DNA of 64,000 nucleotides from Woeseia sp034521225 (GCA_034521225.1 JAXHMR010000033.1:186001-250000); one strand, 5' to 3'; shown: positions 47,555-56,806, numbered from the stretch's first letter. Notes: generated by a model not told the origin, from the sequence alone. Numbers and translations are program-made.

Positions 47555-49237
47555 ATGTCTGAAAGTTTTGCTGAGTTATTTGAACAGAGTTTTGCCAGTC
47601 AACACATAAAGCCGGGTGCCATCATCATGGGCACCATTGTTGACATCAACGAAGACGTAGTCATCGTCAGCGCTGGCCTCAAGTCCGAGGCCGTCATCCC
47701 GATAGACCAGTTTCGCAACGAGAAGGGCGATACCGATGTCTCGATCGGCGACGAAATCGAGGTCGCACTCGATGCCGTCGAAGATGGTTTCGGTGAAACG
47801 CGCCTGTCCCGCGAGAAAGCCATTCGCGCGCGGACCTGGACCTATCTCGAACGGGCGTTTGAGAAGAACGAAGTCGTTAATGGCATCATCAACGGGCGAG
47901 TGAAGGGCGGCTTTACCGTCGAGATCGACAACGTACGGGCATTTTTGCCCGGCTCGCTGGTCGATGTGCGGCCGGTCCGCGACCCTGCCTATCTCGAAGG
48001 CAAGGACCTCGAATTCAAGGTGATCAAGCTTGACCAGCGACGCAACAACGTCGTGGTATCGCGCCGCGCGGTCGTCGAGCAGGAGTACAGCGCCGAGCGC
48101 GAAGCGTTGCTGGAAAGCCTGCAGGAAGGCAACGTCATCAAGGGCATCGTCAAGAACCTTACCGATTACGGCGCTTTTGTCGACCTCGGTGGTATCGATG
48201 GCTTGCTGCATATTACCGACATGGCGTGGAAACGGGTCAAGCACCCGTCGGAAGTTGTCAATGTCGGCGATGAGATCGACGTCAAGATTCTGAAATTCGA
48301 CCGCGAACGCCAGCGTGTATCGCTGGGCATCAAGCAGCTCGGTGATGATCCGTGGCAGGATCTCGGGCGCCGCTATCCGCCGCAGACGCGCATTTTCGGC
48401 AAGGTCACCAATATTGCTGACTACGGCTGCTTCGTGGAAATCGAAGAAGGTGTTGAAGGCCTGGTGCACGTATCCGAAATGGACTGGACCAACAAGAACG
48501 TCAATCCGTCGAAAGTCGTGCAGGTTGGCGATGAAGTCGAAGTCATGGTGCTCGAAATTGACGAAGAGCGCCGTCGCATTTCACTCGGCATCAAGCAGTG
48601 CCAGACCAATCCGTGGGCAGCGTTTTCGGCCACGGTTAATCGCGGTGACAAGGTCAGTGGCCAGATCAAGTCGATCACTGATTTCGGTATTTTTGTCGGC
48701 CTGGATGGCGGCATTGATGGTCTTGTGCATCTGTCCGATATCTCCTGGGACATCCCGGGCGAAGAGGCCGTGCACAATTACAAGAAGGGCCAGGAAATCG
48801 AAGCGGCCATACTTGCCATTGACTCCGAACGTGAGCGCATTTCACTCGGTATCAAGCAACTCGACAAGGATCCGTTCTCGGGATGGCTTGCCGATCACCC
48901 GAAGAATACGGTGGTCAAGGGCCAGGTTATCGAAGTTGATGCACGCGGAGCGACGGTCGATCTCGGTGATGGTGTCACCGGCACGCTGCGAGCGTCCGAA
49001 CTTGCGCGCGGCCGGGTCGAGGATGCCCGCACGATGATCAAGGTCGGTGACGAGGTTGAGGCGAAATTCACCAACGTCGATCGCAAGAACCGGAGTGTCG
49101 CGCTTTCCATCAAGGCCAAGGAGGTTCATGAGGAAGCCGAGGCCCTGAGCAGCTACAAATCGGACTCCGCATCGACACCGAGCGGCACCACGCTGGGCGA
49201 GCTTTTGAAGGAAAAAATGTCCGGCGACAGCGATTAA
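47555..49237 (+). CDS. rpsA: 30S ribosomal protein S1
   Basis: Binds mRNA leaders at the small subunit. 560 residues with six S1 domains, as in other gammaproteobacteria. The first opens with PGAIIMGTIVDINEDVVIVSAGLKSEAVIP, the third with GNVIKGIVKNLTDYGAFVDLGGIDGLLH and the fifth with GDKVSGQIKSITDFGIFVGLDGG. ATG 47555 starts the canonical MSESFAELFEQS; an in-frame upstream start at 47519 is less likely. Intact. Confidence 0.97.
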   Translation: MSESFAELFEQSFASQHIKPGAIIMGTIVDINEDVVIVSAGLKSEAVIPIDQFRNEKGDTDVSIGDEIEVALDAVEDGFGETRLSREKAIRARTWTYLERAFEKNEVVNGIINGRVKGGFTVEIDNVRAFLPGSLVDVRPVRDPAYLEGKDLEFKVIKLDQRRNNVVVSRRAVVEQEYSAEREALLESLQEGNVIKGIVKNLTDYGAFVDLGGIDGLLHITDMAWKRVKHPSEVVNVGDEIDVKILKFDRERQRVSLGIKQLGDDPWQDLGRRYPPQTRIFGKVTNIADYGCFVEIEEGVEGLVHVSEMDWTNKNVNPSKVVQVGDEVEVMVLEIDEERRRISLGIKQCQTNPWAAFSATVNRGDKVSGQIKSITDFGIFVGLDGGIDGLVHLSDISWDIPGEEAVHNYKKGQEIEAAILAIDSERERISLGIKQLDKDPFSGWLADHPKNTVVKGQVIEVDARGATVDLGDGVTGTLRASELARGRVEDARTMIKVGDEVEAKFTNVDRKNRSVALSIKAKEVHEEAEALSSYKSDSASTPSGTTLGELLKEKMSGDSD

Positions 49238-49251
49238 GGAAAAAAAGACTG

Positions 49252-49281
49252 GCCCGGACCCCTCGGTCCGGGCTATATTTC
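49252..49281 (+). terminator. Terminator-like hairpin after rpsA
   Basis: GCCCGGAC at 49252-49259 pairs perfectly with GTCCGGGC at 49266-49273 around a 6-base loop, followed by a T-rich but broken tract. It separates rpsA from ihfB. Confidence 0.65.
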
Positions 49282-49336
49282 CTTTATAATCGGCGGCTTA
49301 CGCGGAACCGCGCAGGAACAACAAGCGAAGCGTGTT

Positions 49337-49639
49337 ATGACTAAATCTGAATTGATAGAAGTTATCTCCAGAAAACAGAAGCACCTGCCCGCGAAGGACG
49401 TTGAATTAGCCGTCAAACACCTGCTTGACCTCATGAGTGACTCGCTTGCCAGGGGCGAGCGCATTGAAATACGGGGCTTTGGCAGCTTCTCGCTGCACTA
49501 CCGGCCGCCGCGCATGGGGCGAAATCCCAAGACCGGCGAGGCGGTGGCGCTCGCGGGGAAGTACGTGCCTCACTTCAAGCCCGGCAAGGATTTACGGGAG
49601 CGGGTCAACTCCAGCCGCGAATTCCCGATCAAGTCCTGA
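49337..49639 (+). CDS. ihfB: Integration host factor beta subunit
   Basis: DNA-bending HU-family protein; pairs with the ihfA product encoded at 61.6 kb. 100 residues and intact. It has MTKSELIEVISRKQKHLP, the conserved core IEIRGFGSFSLHYRPPRMGRNPKTGE and the DNA-intercalating proline arm. A consensus TATAAT at 49285-49290, just after the rpsA hairpin, may be its own -10 element, but no matching -35 is visible. Confidence 0.96.
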   Translation: MTKSELIEVISRKQKHLPAKDVELAVKHLLDLMSDSLARGERIEIRGFGSFSLHYRPPRMGRNPKTGEAVALAGKYVPHFKPGKDLRERVNSSREFPIKS

Positions 49640-49761
49640 ACGCGCGGGATAGCGCCACGGGTCGCGCATCCGCGGCTGCACTTACCATATTCTGACATAA
49701 GCAATACACTGTGCGGGGAGCCGTACTGTCCGGCCGCCGCCGGCACCCTCGGAGTGGACCC

Positions 49762-50058
49762 ATGCTACGAAAAATCGGTATTTCGCTGGTCGTCGTGGTC
49801 ATTTTCGTCGCCATGATCCTGTTTACCCGCATCAATCCCGGCACCGTGACCGTTGATCTCGCCTATGGTGTCGTCGAACCGAGCATCCCGATGGCGTTCG
49901 CCGTCACATTCATCGCCGGCTGGCTGTTCGGCCTGTTGTGCACGGTGTGGTTCATTACCCGCCTGCTGAATGACCGCCGCAAGCTCCGCAAGGCCCTGTC
50001 GGACCGCGAATCCGAAGTCAGCAGCCTGCGCAGCCTGCCGATCGCCGATGCCGACTGA
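49762..50058 (+). CDS. lapA: Lipopolysaccharide assembly protein LapA
   Basis: Small inner-membrane protein (DUF1049). 98 residues with two membrane segments (IGISLVVVVIFVAMILFTRIN and MAFAVTFIAGWLFGLLCTVWFI), then a basic coiled C-terminus. The ATG at 49762 lies behind GGAG. Its stop is 11 bases inside lapB, so the pair is coupled, as in the conserved lapAB operon downstream of ihfB. Confidence 0.92.
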   Translation: MLRKIGISLVVVVIFVAMILFTRINPGTVTVDLAYGVVEPSIPMAFAVTFIAGWLFGLLCTVWFITRLLNDRRKLRKALSDRESEVSSLRSLPIADAD

Positions 50059-51256
50059 GTCAACGTTTTTACTGGCCGGGCTGTTCCTGCTGCTGGTTGC
50101 CGCCGGCTGGGCACTCGGGCGCTTCGGTGAGCGGGATGATGAGGGCGAAGAGCCACCGCCGCCGCTTAATATCGATTACCTGAAAGGCCTGAATTTCCTG
50201 CTGAACGAGCAGACCGACCAGGCGCTGGAGCATTTCCTCAAGATGGTGCGGGTCGATGACAAGACCATCGAAACCCACTTTGCACTGGGCAGCCTGTTCC
50301 GCCGCCGCGGCGAGGTCGACCGGGCGATTCGCATCCACCAGAACATCATCGCGCGTCCGGACCTCGCGGCCGAGCAGCGCGACCAGGCGCTGCTGTCGCT
50401 CGCCAAGGACTATTTGCGCGCGGGTCTCCTTGACCGGGCCGAAAAGATGTTCGTACGGCTCGCACAGGGTTCGCGGCACCAGGTAGAAGCGCTCGAGCGC
50501 CTGTGCCGCATTTATGAGCAGGAGCGCGAATGGCAAAAAGCCATCGAAGCCGGACAGAAGCTCGAAGCGCTGAGCGGCAAATCATTAGGCCTCCAGATTG
50601 CGCACTATTACTGTGAGCTCGCCGAACAGGCGCTGGCGAACAAGGATTATGCAGCGGGCCGCGCGTACGTCAAAAAAGCCCAGAGCGGGCGGCCGCGCAC
50701 GTTTCGCGGCGCGCTGACGCGGGCAAACATTGCCTGCGGCACCGGCGACTACAAGACGGCCCTGAAACTGCTGCAGAGAGTGGTTGACGAGAGTACCTAC
50801 CTGATCACCGAGGCTCTGCCGCAAATGGTGGACATTTATCGCAGCGAGGGCTCGACCGACCGGCTGGAAAAGGAATTGCGGACGATGTTGTCGGTGAAAC
50901 CCGAGATCGGCCAGGATATCGCGTACACGGCTATCGTCCATGATATTGGCGGCATCAGCACAATCGACGAGTGCGTCGAACAGTACATATTGAACGACCC
51001 GACGATGACAGAGTTCATCGACTTGCAACACATCGCTGGCGATGACGAATCAACGCGCCATGATGCGATCGCTAAAATACGCGCAGCTTTGAGCAAGCTG
51101 GCAGCGGCGACGCCGCGCTACAAATGCAAGGAATGCGGCTTCTCGAGCCAGCGATTGCTCTGGCAGTGCCCGAGTTGCAAGAACTGGGAGACGCAGCGGC
51201 CATATACGCGCGTGCAGTTTGATTCCCTGCTCGAGAGAAACCGCACGGCCGCGTGA
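50048..51256 (+). CDS. lapB: Lipopolysaccharide assembly protein LapB
   Basis: Membrane-anchored TPR protein that, with FtsH, controls turnover of LpxC and hence lipid A synthesis. The N-terminus is a single membrane segment (FLLAGLFLLLVAAGWALG). TPR repeats cover about residues 45-340 (NIDYLKGLNFLLNEQTDQALEHFLKMV and onwards). A C-terminal rubredoxin-type metal site has CKECG and CPSCKNW. 402 residues, intact. The ATG at 50048 gives the standard start; the open frame further upstream lies in lapA. Confidence 0.95.
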   Translation: MPTESTFLLAGLFLLLVAAGWALGRFGERDDEGEEPPPPLNIDYLKGLNFLLNEQTDQALEHFLKMVRVDDKTIETHFALGSLFRRRGEVDRAIRIHQNIIARPDLAAEQRDQALLSLAKDYLRAGLLDRAEKMFVRLAQGSRHQVEALERLCRIYEQEREWQKAIEAGQKLEALSGKSLGLQIAHYYCELAEQALANKDYAAGRAYVKKAQSGRPRTFRGALTRANIACGTGDYKTALKLLQRVVDESTYLITEALPQMVDIYRSEGSTDRLEKELRTMLSVKPEIGQDIAYTAIVHDIGGISTIDECVEQYILNDPTMTEFIDLQHIAGDDESTRHDAIAKIRAALSKLAAATPRYKCKECGFSSQRLLWQCPSCKNWETQRPYTRVQFDSLLERNRTAA

Positions 51257-51393
51257 ACGTTTCACCGCCAATCGCCCAGATTTGGCGGCAGCTATAAATA
51301 CACTCCCGCACTAACCTTCTGGCTCGCCCCTCCGGATGCCGGCCGTTGTTGCCGGCGCCGGTTTCGATTCGATACTTAATGCAGGAGCCGGAA

Positions 51394-51684
51394 ATGAAAA
51401 AAATCTATACCCGCTGCGTGGCCGTTCTCGGTGCGCTGTTGTGTCCGTTACTGGTGTTTGCCGGACCCGTGGATGTCAATTCCGCCGATGCGGCGACCCT
51501 GGCCGCTGAACTTCAGGGCGTCGGGATGAGCAAGGCGGAGGCCATCGTCGAGGATCGCGAGGCCAACGGGCCGTTCCGCTCGGCGGAGGACCTGATGAGA
51601 GTGACCGGCATCGGTCAGCGCACCGTCGAAATCAATCGGGAGTACATACTGCTGCAACCGCCCGGTGGTGGCAGCAACAACTAG
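51394..51684 (+). CDS. Exported ComEA-like helix-hairpin-helix protein
   Basis: A 96-residue protein with a signal peptide (CVAVLGALLCPLLVFAGPV) and a helix-hairpin-helix pair: VDVNSADAATLAAELQGVGMSKAEAIVEDREANGPF and LMRVTGIGQRTVEIN. This is the ComEA pattern, and ComEA is a periplasmic DNA-binding protein for uptake. No other competence genes are near, so a general periplasmic DNA-binding role is only inferred. ATG 51394 lies behind GCAGGAG. Confidence 0.88.
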   Translation: MKKIYTRCVAVLGALLCPLLVFAGPVDVNSADAATLAAELQGVGMSKAEAIVEDREANGPFRSAEDLMRVTGIGQRTVEINREYILLQPPGGGSNN

Positions 51685-51827
51685 TGCGCAGGGGCCGTGT
51701 TCGGCATCGGGCGCGGCCCCCACAACCATGTGACTGAGTTTCACAGGCCCCGGCGCCTGGCGGGGTTACCGTGGCACGCCCGGATTGGCTATCATGCCGC
51801 CTTGATACCCACTACCGGAGAGTCAGC

Positions 51828-52697
51828 TTGCCGCAACATGTCCGTTCCGTCGTATTTCCGGTTGCCGGCCGGGGCACCCGTTTTCTGCCGGCAACCAAAT
51901 CCAGCCCTAAAGAAATGCTGCCCATCGTGGACAAGCCGCTTATTCAATACGCGGTCGAAGAGGCACTCGCCGCCGGCGCCACGAAACTGATATTCGTGAC
52001 CGGCAGTTCCAAGCGGGCCATCGAGGATCATTTCGATACCGATGCCGAACTCGAGCGGGCGCTGCAGGAGTCCGGCAAGGAGGAGCTGTTTGAATCCATA
52101 CACAATATCGTGTCGGAGGGCGCCACCTGCATTTACATACGCCAGGGTGTACCGCTGGGCCTGGGCCACGCCGTGTTGTGCGCCAGAGCGGTGGTCGGCA
52201 ACGAGCCGTTCTTCGTCCATCTCGCGGACGACCTGATTAGCGGCGAACTGCCCTGCCTGAAGCAGATGGCCGACGAGTACGGGCGGCACGGCGGCAGTGT
52301 CGTGGCCGTGCAGGAAGTGCCGAAGGACCGCACGTCCAGTTACGGCATCGTTGCAATTGACGATGAGCAGCGAATTTCTCGCATCGTCGAGAAGCCCAAA
52401 CCCGCGGACGCACCGTCGAATATGGGCGTCGTCGGTCGCTACCTGCTGGCGCCGGAAATATTCGACAAACTGGAAAAAACGGGTCGCGGCGCCGGCGGTG
52501 AGATTCAACTGACTGACGCCATTGCCGACCTGCTTTCCGAGTCACCGGTCTACGCCTATTCGTTCACGGGCGAACGCTTCGATTGCGGCGACAAGCTGGG
52601 TTACCTCAAGGCAACGGTCGCTTACGGCCTCGCACACCCGGACGTCGGCGATGACTTCGCCCGGCACCTTCGCGAAGTCACGGGCAAGGGCAAGTAA
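51828..52697 (+). CDS. galU: UTP--glucose-1-phosphate uridylyltransferase
   Basis: Makes UDP-glucose for exopolysaccharide, LPS and other sugars. 289 residues and intact. The start is TTG at 51828, six bases after GGAGAG, giving MPQHVRSVVFPVAG. Catalytic motifs are VFPVAGRGTRFLPATKSSPKEMLP, VVDKP-like IVDKPLIQY, FFVHLADDLI, and IVEKPKPADAPSN. The in-frame ATG upstream (51771) has no ribosome site. It runs independently of its neighbours. Confidence 0.95.
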   Translation: MPQHVRSVVFPVAGRGTRFLPATKSSPKEMLPIVDKPLIQYAVEEALAAGATKLIFVTGSSKRAIEDHFDTDAELERALQESGKEELFESIHNIVSEGATCIYIRQGVPLGLGHAVLCARAVVGNEPFFVHLADDLISGELPCLKQMADEYGRHGGSVVAVQEVPKDRTSSYGIVAIDDEQRISRIVEKPKPADAPSNMGVVGRYLLAPEIFDKLEKTGRGAGGEIQLTDAIADLLSESPVYAYSFTGERFDCGDKLGYLKATVAYGLAHPDVGDDFARHLREVTGKGK

Positions 52698-52720
52698 CGA
52701 ACTGCTGCCGGCACGACCGG

Positions 52721-52915
52721 TCATCGCGAGGAGCGCAGCGACGTGGCGATCTCTCGCAATTCCCCGTCGTTGCGAGGGCGCCGCAGGCGGCCGTGGCAAT
52801 CTCGGAATTCCCGTCGTTGCGAGGGCGCCGCAGGCGGCCGTGGCAATCTCGCACCGCTTGGCAGAGTCATTGTCCTTCACGAGATCGCCACGCCGCTTCG
52901 CGGCTCGCGATGACG
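52721..52915. repeat. REP-like intergenic repeats after galU
   Basis: Four related units of about 36-45 bases. Unit A (52721-52764) starts TCATCGCGAGGAGCGCAGCG. Units B (52765-52811) and C (52812-52857) are nearly identical copies starting CGTCGTTGCGAGGGCGCCGC. Unit D (52877-52915) is inverted (TCACGAGATCGCCACGCCGC). This is the cluster form of repetitive extragenic palindromes; many genomes carry a very similar sequence. No RAYT transposase is in the window. Confidence 0.8.
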
Positions 52916-52939
52916 TTGCCTGGGGAGTTCCCCGGGGAT

Positions 52940-52984
52940 CCACATACGAAGACGCCCCTCAGCGAGGGGCGTTTTTGTATGTGG
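52940..52984. terminator. Composite bidirectional terminator between galU and tRNA-Asn
   Basis: CGCCCCTC at 52953-52960 pairs with GAGGGGCG at 52964-52971, followed by five T. Flanking arms CCACATAC (52940-52947) and GTATGTGG (52977-52984) extend the structure. It can end galU transcripts and tRNA-Asn transcripts; its right arm touches the 3' end of the tRNA gene. Confidence 0.75.
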
Positions 52985-53057
52985 CTCCTCGGGCCGGACT
53001 CGAACCAGCGACCAATTGATTAACAGTCAACCGCTCTACCAACTGAGCTACCGAGGA
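52982..53057 (-). tRNA. tRNA-Asn (anticodon GTT)
   Basis: 76 bases on the minus strand, from TCCTCGG to GGAGCCA with CCA encoded. The D arm (TAGCTCAGTTGGTAGAG), an anticodon loop CTGTTAA with anticodon GTT, and the T arm (CTGGTTCGAGTCCGG) fold as a standard cloverleaf. The 7-bp acceptor stem TCCTCGG pairs with CCGAGGA. Confidence 0.97.
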
Positions 53058-53088
53058 ATGGTGATCTGGCAGATTCGTCAGGGCCGCG

Positions 53089-53117
53089 ATTCTGGTGCAG
53101 CGAGCATGGCAAGTCAA
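53089..53117 (-). promoter_or_regulatory. Promoter of tRNA-Asn
   Basis: On the minus strand TTGACT (plus 53112-53117), a 17-base spacer and CAGAAT (plus 53089-53094). The -10 is a 4/6 match. It would start transcription about 25 bases before the tRNA. Confidence 0.6.
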
Positions 53118-53168
53118 GGCCGCGGCCCGCGGCCAGGCCAACGCATCTGAGCCGGCCGCTCGTCCTTT

Positions 53169-54350
53169 TTATATCAAAGCCTTACGCATTCGTGCAACCG
53201 CGTCAGCAAGCTGATCCAGCGAGCAGGCAAACGAGATTCGCAGGTAGCCCGGCGCGCCAAAGGCACTCCCCGGTACCGTTGCAACGTCGGCTTTTTGCAG
53301 CAGCAGCTCCACCAGGTCGGTGTCACTTTTCAGTTTGTGCTGTTTCATTGCCCCCGTGACCCTCGGAAACGCGTAAAACGCGCCTTCGCCGGCGCGGCAT
53401 TCGAAGCCGGGAATACCGTTCAGCGCCTCGACGATGTAGTCACTGCGCTCCCGGTAGGCCCGGGTCATTTCCGCGACACAGGCCTGGTCGCCTTCCAGCG
53501 CGGCAACCGACGCTGCCTGCGAGATGCTGCAGGGGTTTGATGTGCTCTGGCTCTGCAGGGTTTTCATGGCCGAAATGACATTCGCGGGTCCGCCTGCATA
53601 GCCAATGCGCCAGCCGGTCATTGCGTAGCACTTCGAAACACCATTGATCGTCACGGTCCGGTCGGCCAGCCTGGGGCAGGCCTGCGCAAAGCTGCTGTAC
53701 GGCGAATCGGCCCAGTAAATATGTTCGTAAATCTCATCGGACGCGATGACGATGCGAGGATGCCGTTCGAGGATCTCGCCGAGTTCGGCAAATTGTTCGG
53801 CCGAGTAACAGGCACCGGTCGGATTCGACGGGCTGTTGATGAACATCAGGCGGGTCTTGTCTGTAATGGCGCCTTCAAGCTGTTCGGGCGTTACGCGAAA
53901 ATCGTTGTCGAGCCCCGTGTTGAGAAACACCGGCTCGGCATCCGCCAGCCGCACCATATCCGGGTACGAGACCCAGTAAGGCGCAGGAACAATGGCTTCA
54001 TCGCCGGGTCCGAGTATTGCCAGGCAGACGTTGTAGCAGGATTGCTTGGCGCCGCTCGAGACCAGTATCTGCGAGGCTTCATAGTACAGGTCGTTGTCGC
54101 GGGCAAACTTTCGCCGAATTGCATCCTTCAGTTCCGGCGTGCCGTCAACCTGCGTATAGCGTGTCTGGCCGTTTCGTATTGCCTCGATTGCGGCATCCCG
54201 GACAGGTTCCGGCGTATCGAAATCGGGCTCGCCGGCGCCGAGGCTTAAGATGTCACGGCCTGCAGCACGCAGTTCGGCGGCCAGGGAAAGCACCGCGCCA
54301 GTCGGCGAAGGCCGGACGCGTTGCATGCGTTTTGAAACTGCTACACTCAT
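53169..54350 (-). CDS. Aspartate aminotransferase (class I/II, PLP-dependent)
   Basis: Interconverts aspartate/oxaloacetate and glutamate/2-oxoglutarate. 393 residues, intact. Substrate and cofactor motifs are ILSLGAGEPDFDTPEPV, GAKQSCYN, FINSPSNPTGACYS, and ASDEIYEHIYW. The PLP lysine lies in INGVSKCYAMTGWRIGYAGG, where the usual Ala after Lys is Cys. The protein is of the AspC1-gamma type common outside enterics; related branches use other amino acids, so the exact substrate is inferred. It is divergent from uvrB with only 26 bases between start codons. Confidence 0.9.
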   Translation of the reverse strand: MSVAVSKRMQRVRPSPTGAVLSLAAELRAAGRDILSLGAGEPDFDTPEPVRDAAIEAIRNGQTRYTQVDGTPELKDAIRRKFARDNDLYYEASQILVSSGAKQSCYNVCLAILGPGDEAIVPAPYWVSYPDMVRLADAEPVFLNTGLDNDFRVTPEQLEGAITDKTRLMFINSPSNPTGACYSAEQFAELGEILERHPRIVIASDEIYEHIYWADSPYSSFAQACPRLADRTVTINGVSKCYAMTGWRIGYAGGPANVISAMKTLQSQSTSNPCSISQAASVAALEGDQACVAEMTRAYRERSDYIVEALNGIPGFECRAGEGAFYAFPRVTGAMKQHKLKSDTDLVELLLQKADVATVPGSAFGAPGYLRISFACSLDQLADAVARMRKALI

Positions 54351-54376
54351 TTAATTCTCTCCGCGAAGTTGCGCGT

Positions 54377-56437
54377 ATGTTACGTGAATCCACCAGTCTG
54401 CCAAAGAAGTCCGATGCGGATGAACGGACACGCCTGACACTGGTGTCCGCGTACCAGCCCGCCGGTGACCAGGAAACGGCGATCGCCGGTTTGGTCGAAG
54501 GGCTGAAGGATGGGCTTGCGCGGCAGACGTTGTTGGGCGTCACCGGTTCCGGCAAGACGTTCACGATGGCGAGTGTTATTGCCGCAGTGCAGCGACCGGC
54601 GATCATCCTTGCACCTAACAAGACGCTGGCAGCCCAGCTTTACGGTGAGATGCGTGAGTATTTTCCGCACAACGCCGTCGAGTATTTCGTGTCGTATTAC
54701 GACTATTACCAGCCAGAGGCCTACGTCCCGAGTTCCGATACGTATATCGAGAAAGACGCATCGATCAACCAGCACATCGAACAGATGCGGCTGTCGGCCA
54801 CCAAGGCACTGATCGAGCGGCCGGATACCATTATCGTGGCCACTGTTTCGGCCATTTACGGCCTCGGCGACCCGGAAGCGTATTTCAGCATGGTCCTGCA
54901 CCTGACGCGCGGCGAACGAGTGGACCAGCGTGCCATCCTGCGACGGCTGGCCGAGATGCAATACAAGCGCAACGAACTTGATTTGTCGCAAGGTAACTAT
55001 CGTGTACGCGGCGATGTCATTGATATCTTCCCGGCTGAGTCGGACCGTGATGCTGTTCGTATAGAATTGTTCGACGACGAAATCGAATCCCTGTCGTATT
55101 TTGACCCGTTGACGGGGGAGGTCGTACGGCGTGTACCGCGATTGACGATCTTCCCGAAGACTCACTACGTAACGCCGCGCGAGAAACTGCTCGGCGCCAT
55201 CGACCTGATAAAGGAAGAGTTGAAGGACAGGCTCGCCTACCTGCGCGAGCACAACAAGTTGCTCGAAGCGCAGCGTCTCGAGCAACGCACGATGTTCGAC
55301 ATCGAAATGATTCGCGAGCTGGGTTATTGCCAGGGCATTGAAAACTATTCCCGCTACCTGTCCGGACGGGATCTTGGCGAGCCGCCGCCGTGCCTGTTTG
55401 ATTACGTGCCGCCGAATGCGCTGCTGATTGTTGACGAAAGCCATGTGACGGTGCCGCAGCTCGGCGGCATGTATCGTGGCGATCGTTCGCGCAAGGAGAC
55501 GCTGGTCGAGTACGGCTTTCGGCTGCCATCCGCACTCGACAACCGGCCGCTGCGTTACGATGAGTTTGAACGGTTGTCGCCGCAAACCGTTTATGTGTCG
55601 GCGACACCGGGCGCCTACGAGGGTGAGCATTCAGACAACACCGTAGAACAACTGGTGCGGCCCACCGGTCTCGTCGACCCACAGATCGAAGTGCGGCCGG
55701 CGAAGACGCAGGTCGATGACGTGTTGAGCGAGATTCATGCCCGGACGGCCGCGGATGAGCGCGTGCTGATCACCACGTTGACGAAGCGCATGGCCGAGGA
55801 CCTGACCGACTACCTGCAGGAGCACAATATCCGCGTCCGTTACCTGCATTCGGATATTGGTACCGTCGAGCGGACCGAAATCATTCGCGACCTGAGGCTC
55901 GGCGCTTTTGACGTGCTGGTCGGCATCAACCTGCTGCGTGAGGGCCTGGACATGCCGGAAGTGTCGCTCGTGGCAATACTCGATGCCGACAAGGAAGGCT
56001 TCCTGCGTTCTGAACGATCGCTGATCCAGACCATCGGTCGTGCCGCGCGCAACCTGAACGGCAAGGCTTTGCTTTATGCCGACAAAGTCACCGGCTCAAT
56101 GCAACGGGCAATCGACGAGACCACCCGGCGCCGCGAGCGCCAGGTCGAGCACAACCAGCGGCACGGCATCACGCCGATGACGATCGTCAAGAAAGTGGCG
56201 GACGTCATGGAAGCGTCGTACCCGGTACCGGGCCGCGGCCGGCGCCGTGCCGGGGAAGAGGCGGCGCCGTATGCGGCGCTGTCGCCCGAGGAATTGCTGA
56301 AAAAGGCGCAGAAGCTCGAAAAGCAGATGCTGAAGCATGCACGGGATCTCGAATTCGAGGAAGCGGCGCGCTTGCGGGACGAGATCCGCCGGGTTCGGGA
56401 GCTCGCGCTTGGTCTGACAGACCGCCTGGCAGGTTAG
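54377..56437 (+). CDS. uvrB: Excinuclease ABC subunit B
   Basis: Damage-verification helicase of nucleotide excision repair. 686 residues, intact. It has Walker A GVTGSGKTFTMA, the beta-hairpin region YYDYYQPEAYVPSSDTYIEKD, the DEAD-like LLIVDESHVTVPQ, motif V/VI LREGLDMPEVSLVAILDADKEGFLRSERSLIQTIGRAARN, and the C-terminal UvrC-interacting UVR motif (LEKQMLKHARDLEFEEAARLRDEI). The start is ATG 54377; longer readings upstream overlap the divergent aminotransferase. Confidence 0.97.
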   Translation: MLRESTSLPKKSDADERTRLTLVSAYQPAGDQETAIAGLVEGLKDGLARQTLLGVTGSGKTFTMASVIAAVQRPAIILAPNKTLAAQLYGEMREYFPHNAVEYFVSYYDYYQPEAYVPSSDTYIEKDASINQHIEQMRLSATKALIERPDTIIVATVSAIYGLGDPEAYFSMVLHLTRGERVDQRAILRRLAEMQYKRNELDLSQGNYRVRGDVIDIFPAESDRDAVRIELFDDEIESLSYFDPLTGEVVRRVPRLTIFPKTHYVTPREKLLGAIDLIKEELKDRLAYLREHNKLLEAQRLEQRTMFDIEMIRELGYCQGIENYSRYLSGRDLGEPPPCLFDYVPPNALLIVDESHVTVPQLGGMYRGDRSRKETLVEYGFRLPSALDNRPLRYDEFERLSPQTVYVSATPGAYEGEHSDNTVEQLVRPTGLVDPQIEVRPAKTQVDDVLSEIHARTAADERVLITTLTKRMAEDLTDYLQEHNIRVRYLHSDIGTVERTEIIRDLRLGAFDVLVGINLLREGLDMPEVSLVAILDADKEGFLRSERSLIQTIGRAARNLNGKALLYADKVTGSMQRAIDETTRRRERQVEHNQRHGITPMTIVKKVADVMEASYPVPGRGRRRAGEEAAPYAALSPEELLKKAQKLEKQMLKHARDLEFEEAARLRDEIRRVRELALGLTDRLAG

Positions 56438-56731
56438 CTGTGAAATCCATGAACGTCTTGCTTGGTTGGTAAGCGGAGGCGACCGCGGGGAGCCGGGGAT
56501 ATAGTATGGCGGTGACTACACTGAAGAGGTTACGTCCACGGTGGTTAGCGAAGGCCCACCCGGGGCACACCTCCGCTCCGATCATCGTGCCCTTCATGTA
56601 ATCCCCACCTATCCTGTCAGGCTCCCTGGCAATTCCAGAACCCGGTCGGCCACAGGCGCGGCAATGCTTGCGTGTCGCCATGGCCTTGCGTATCTTTGTG
56701 CGCCGCTCGGGCGAGCGGGCCGGTTTCGACC
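56438..56731. other. Intergenic region between uvrB and tRNA-Val
   Basis: About 294 bases without a credible gene. The last third holds the tRNA promoter. No terminator with a clear T run follows uvrB. Confidence 0.5.
56668..56696 (+). promoter_or_regulatory. Promoter of tRNA-Val
   Basis: TTGCGT at 56668-56673, a 17-base spacer and TATCTT at 56691-56696, followed by a GC-rich start region as in stringently controlled tRNA promoters. The tRNA begins 35 bases downstream. Confidence 0.6.
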
Positions 56732-56806
56732 GGGCGATTAGCTCAGGGGTAGAGCGCCACGTTGACATCGTGGAGGTCGGTGGTTCGAAACCACCATCGC
56801 CCACCA
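56732..56806 (+). tRNA. tRNA-Val (anticodon GAC)
   Basis: 75 bases starting GGGCGAT, ending ATCGCCCACCA with CCA encoded. D arm TAGCTCAGGGGTAGAG, anticodon stem CCACG/CGTGG around loop TTGACAT with anticodon GAC, T arm CGGTGGTTCGAAACCACC. The acceptor stem is perfect. Confidence 0.97.
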
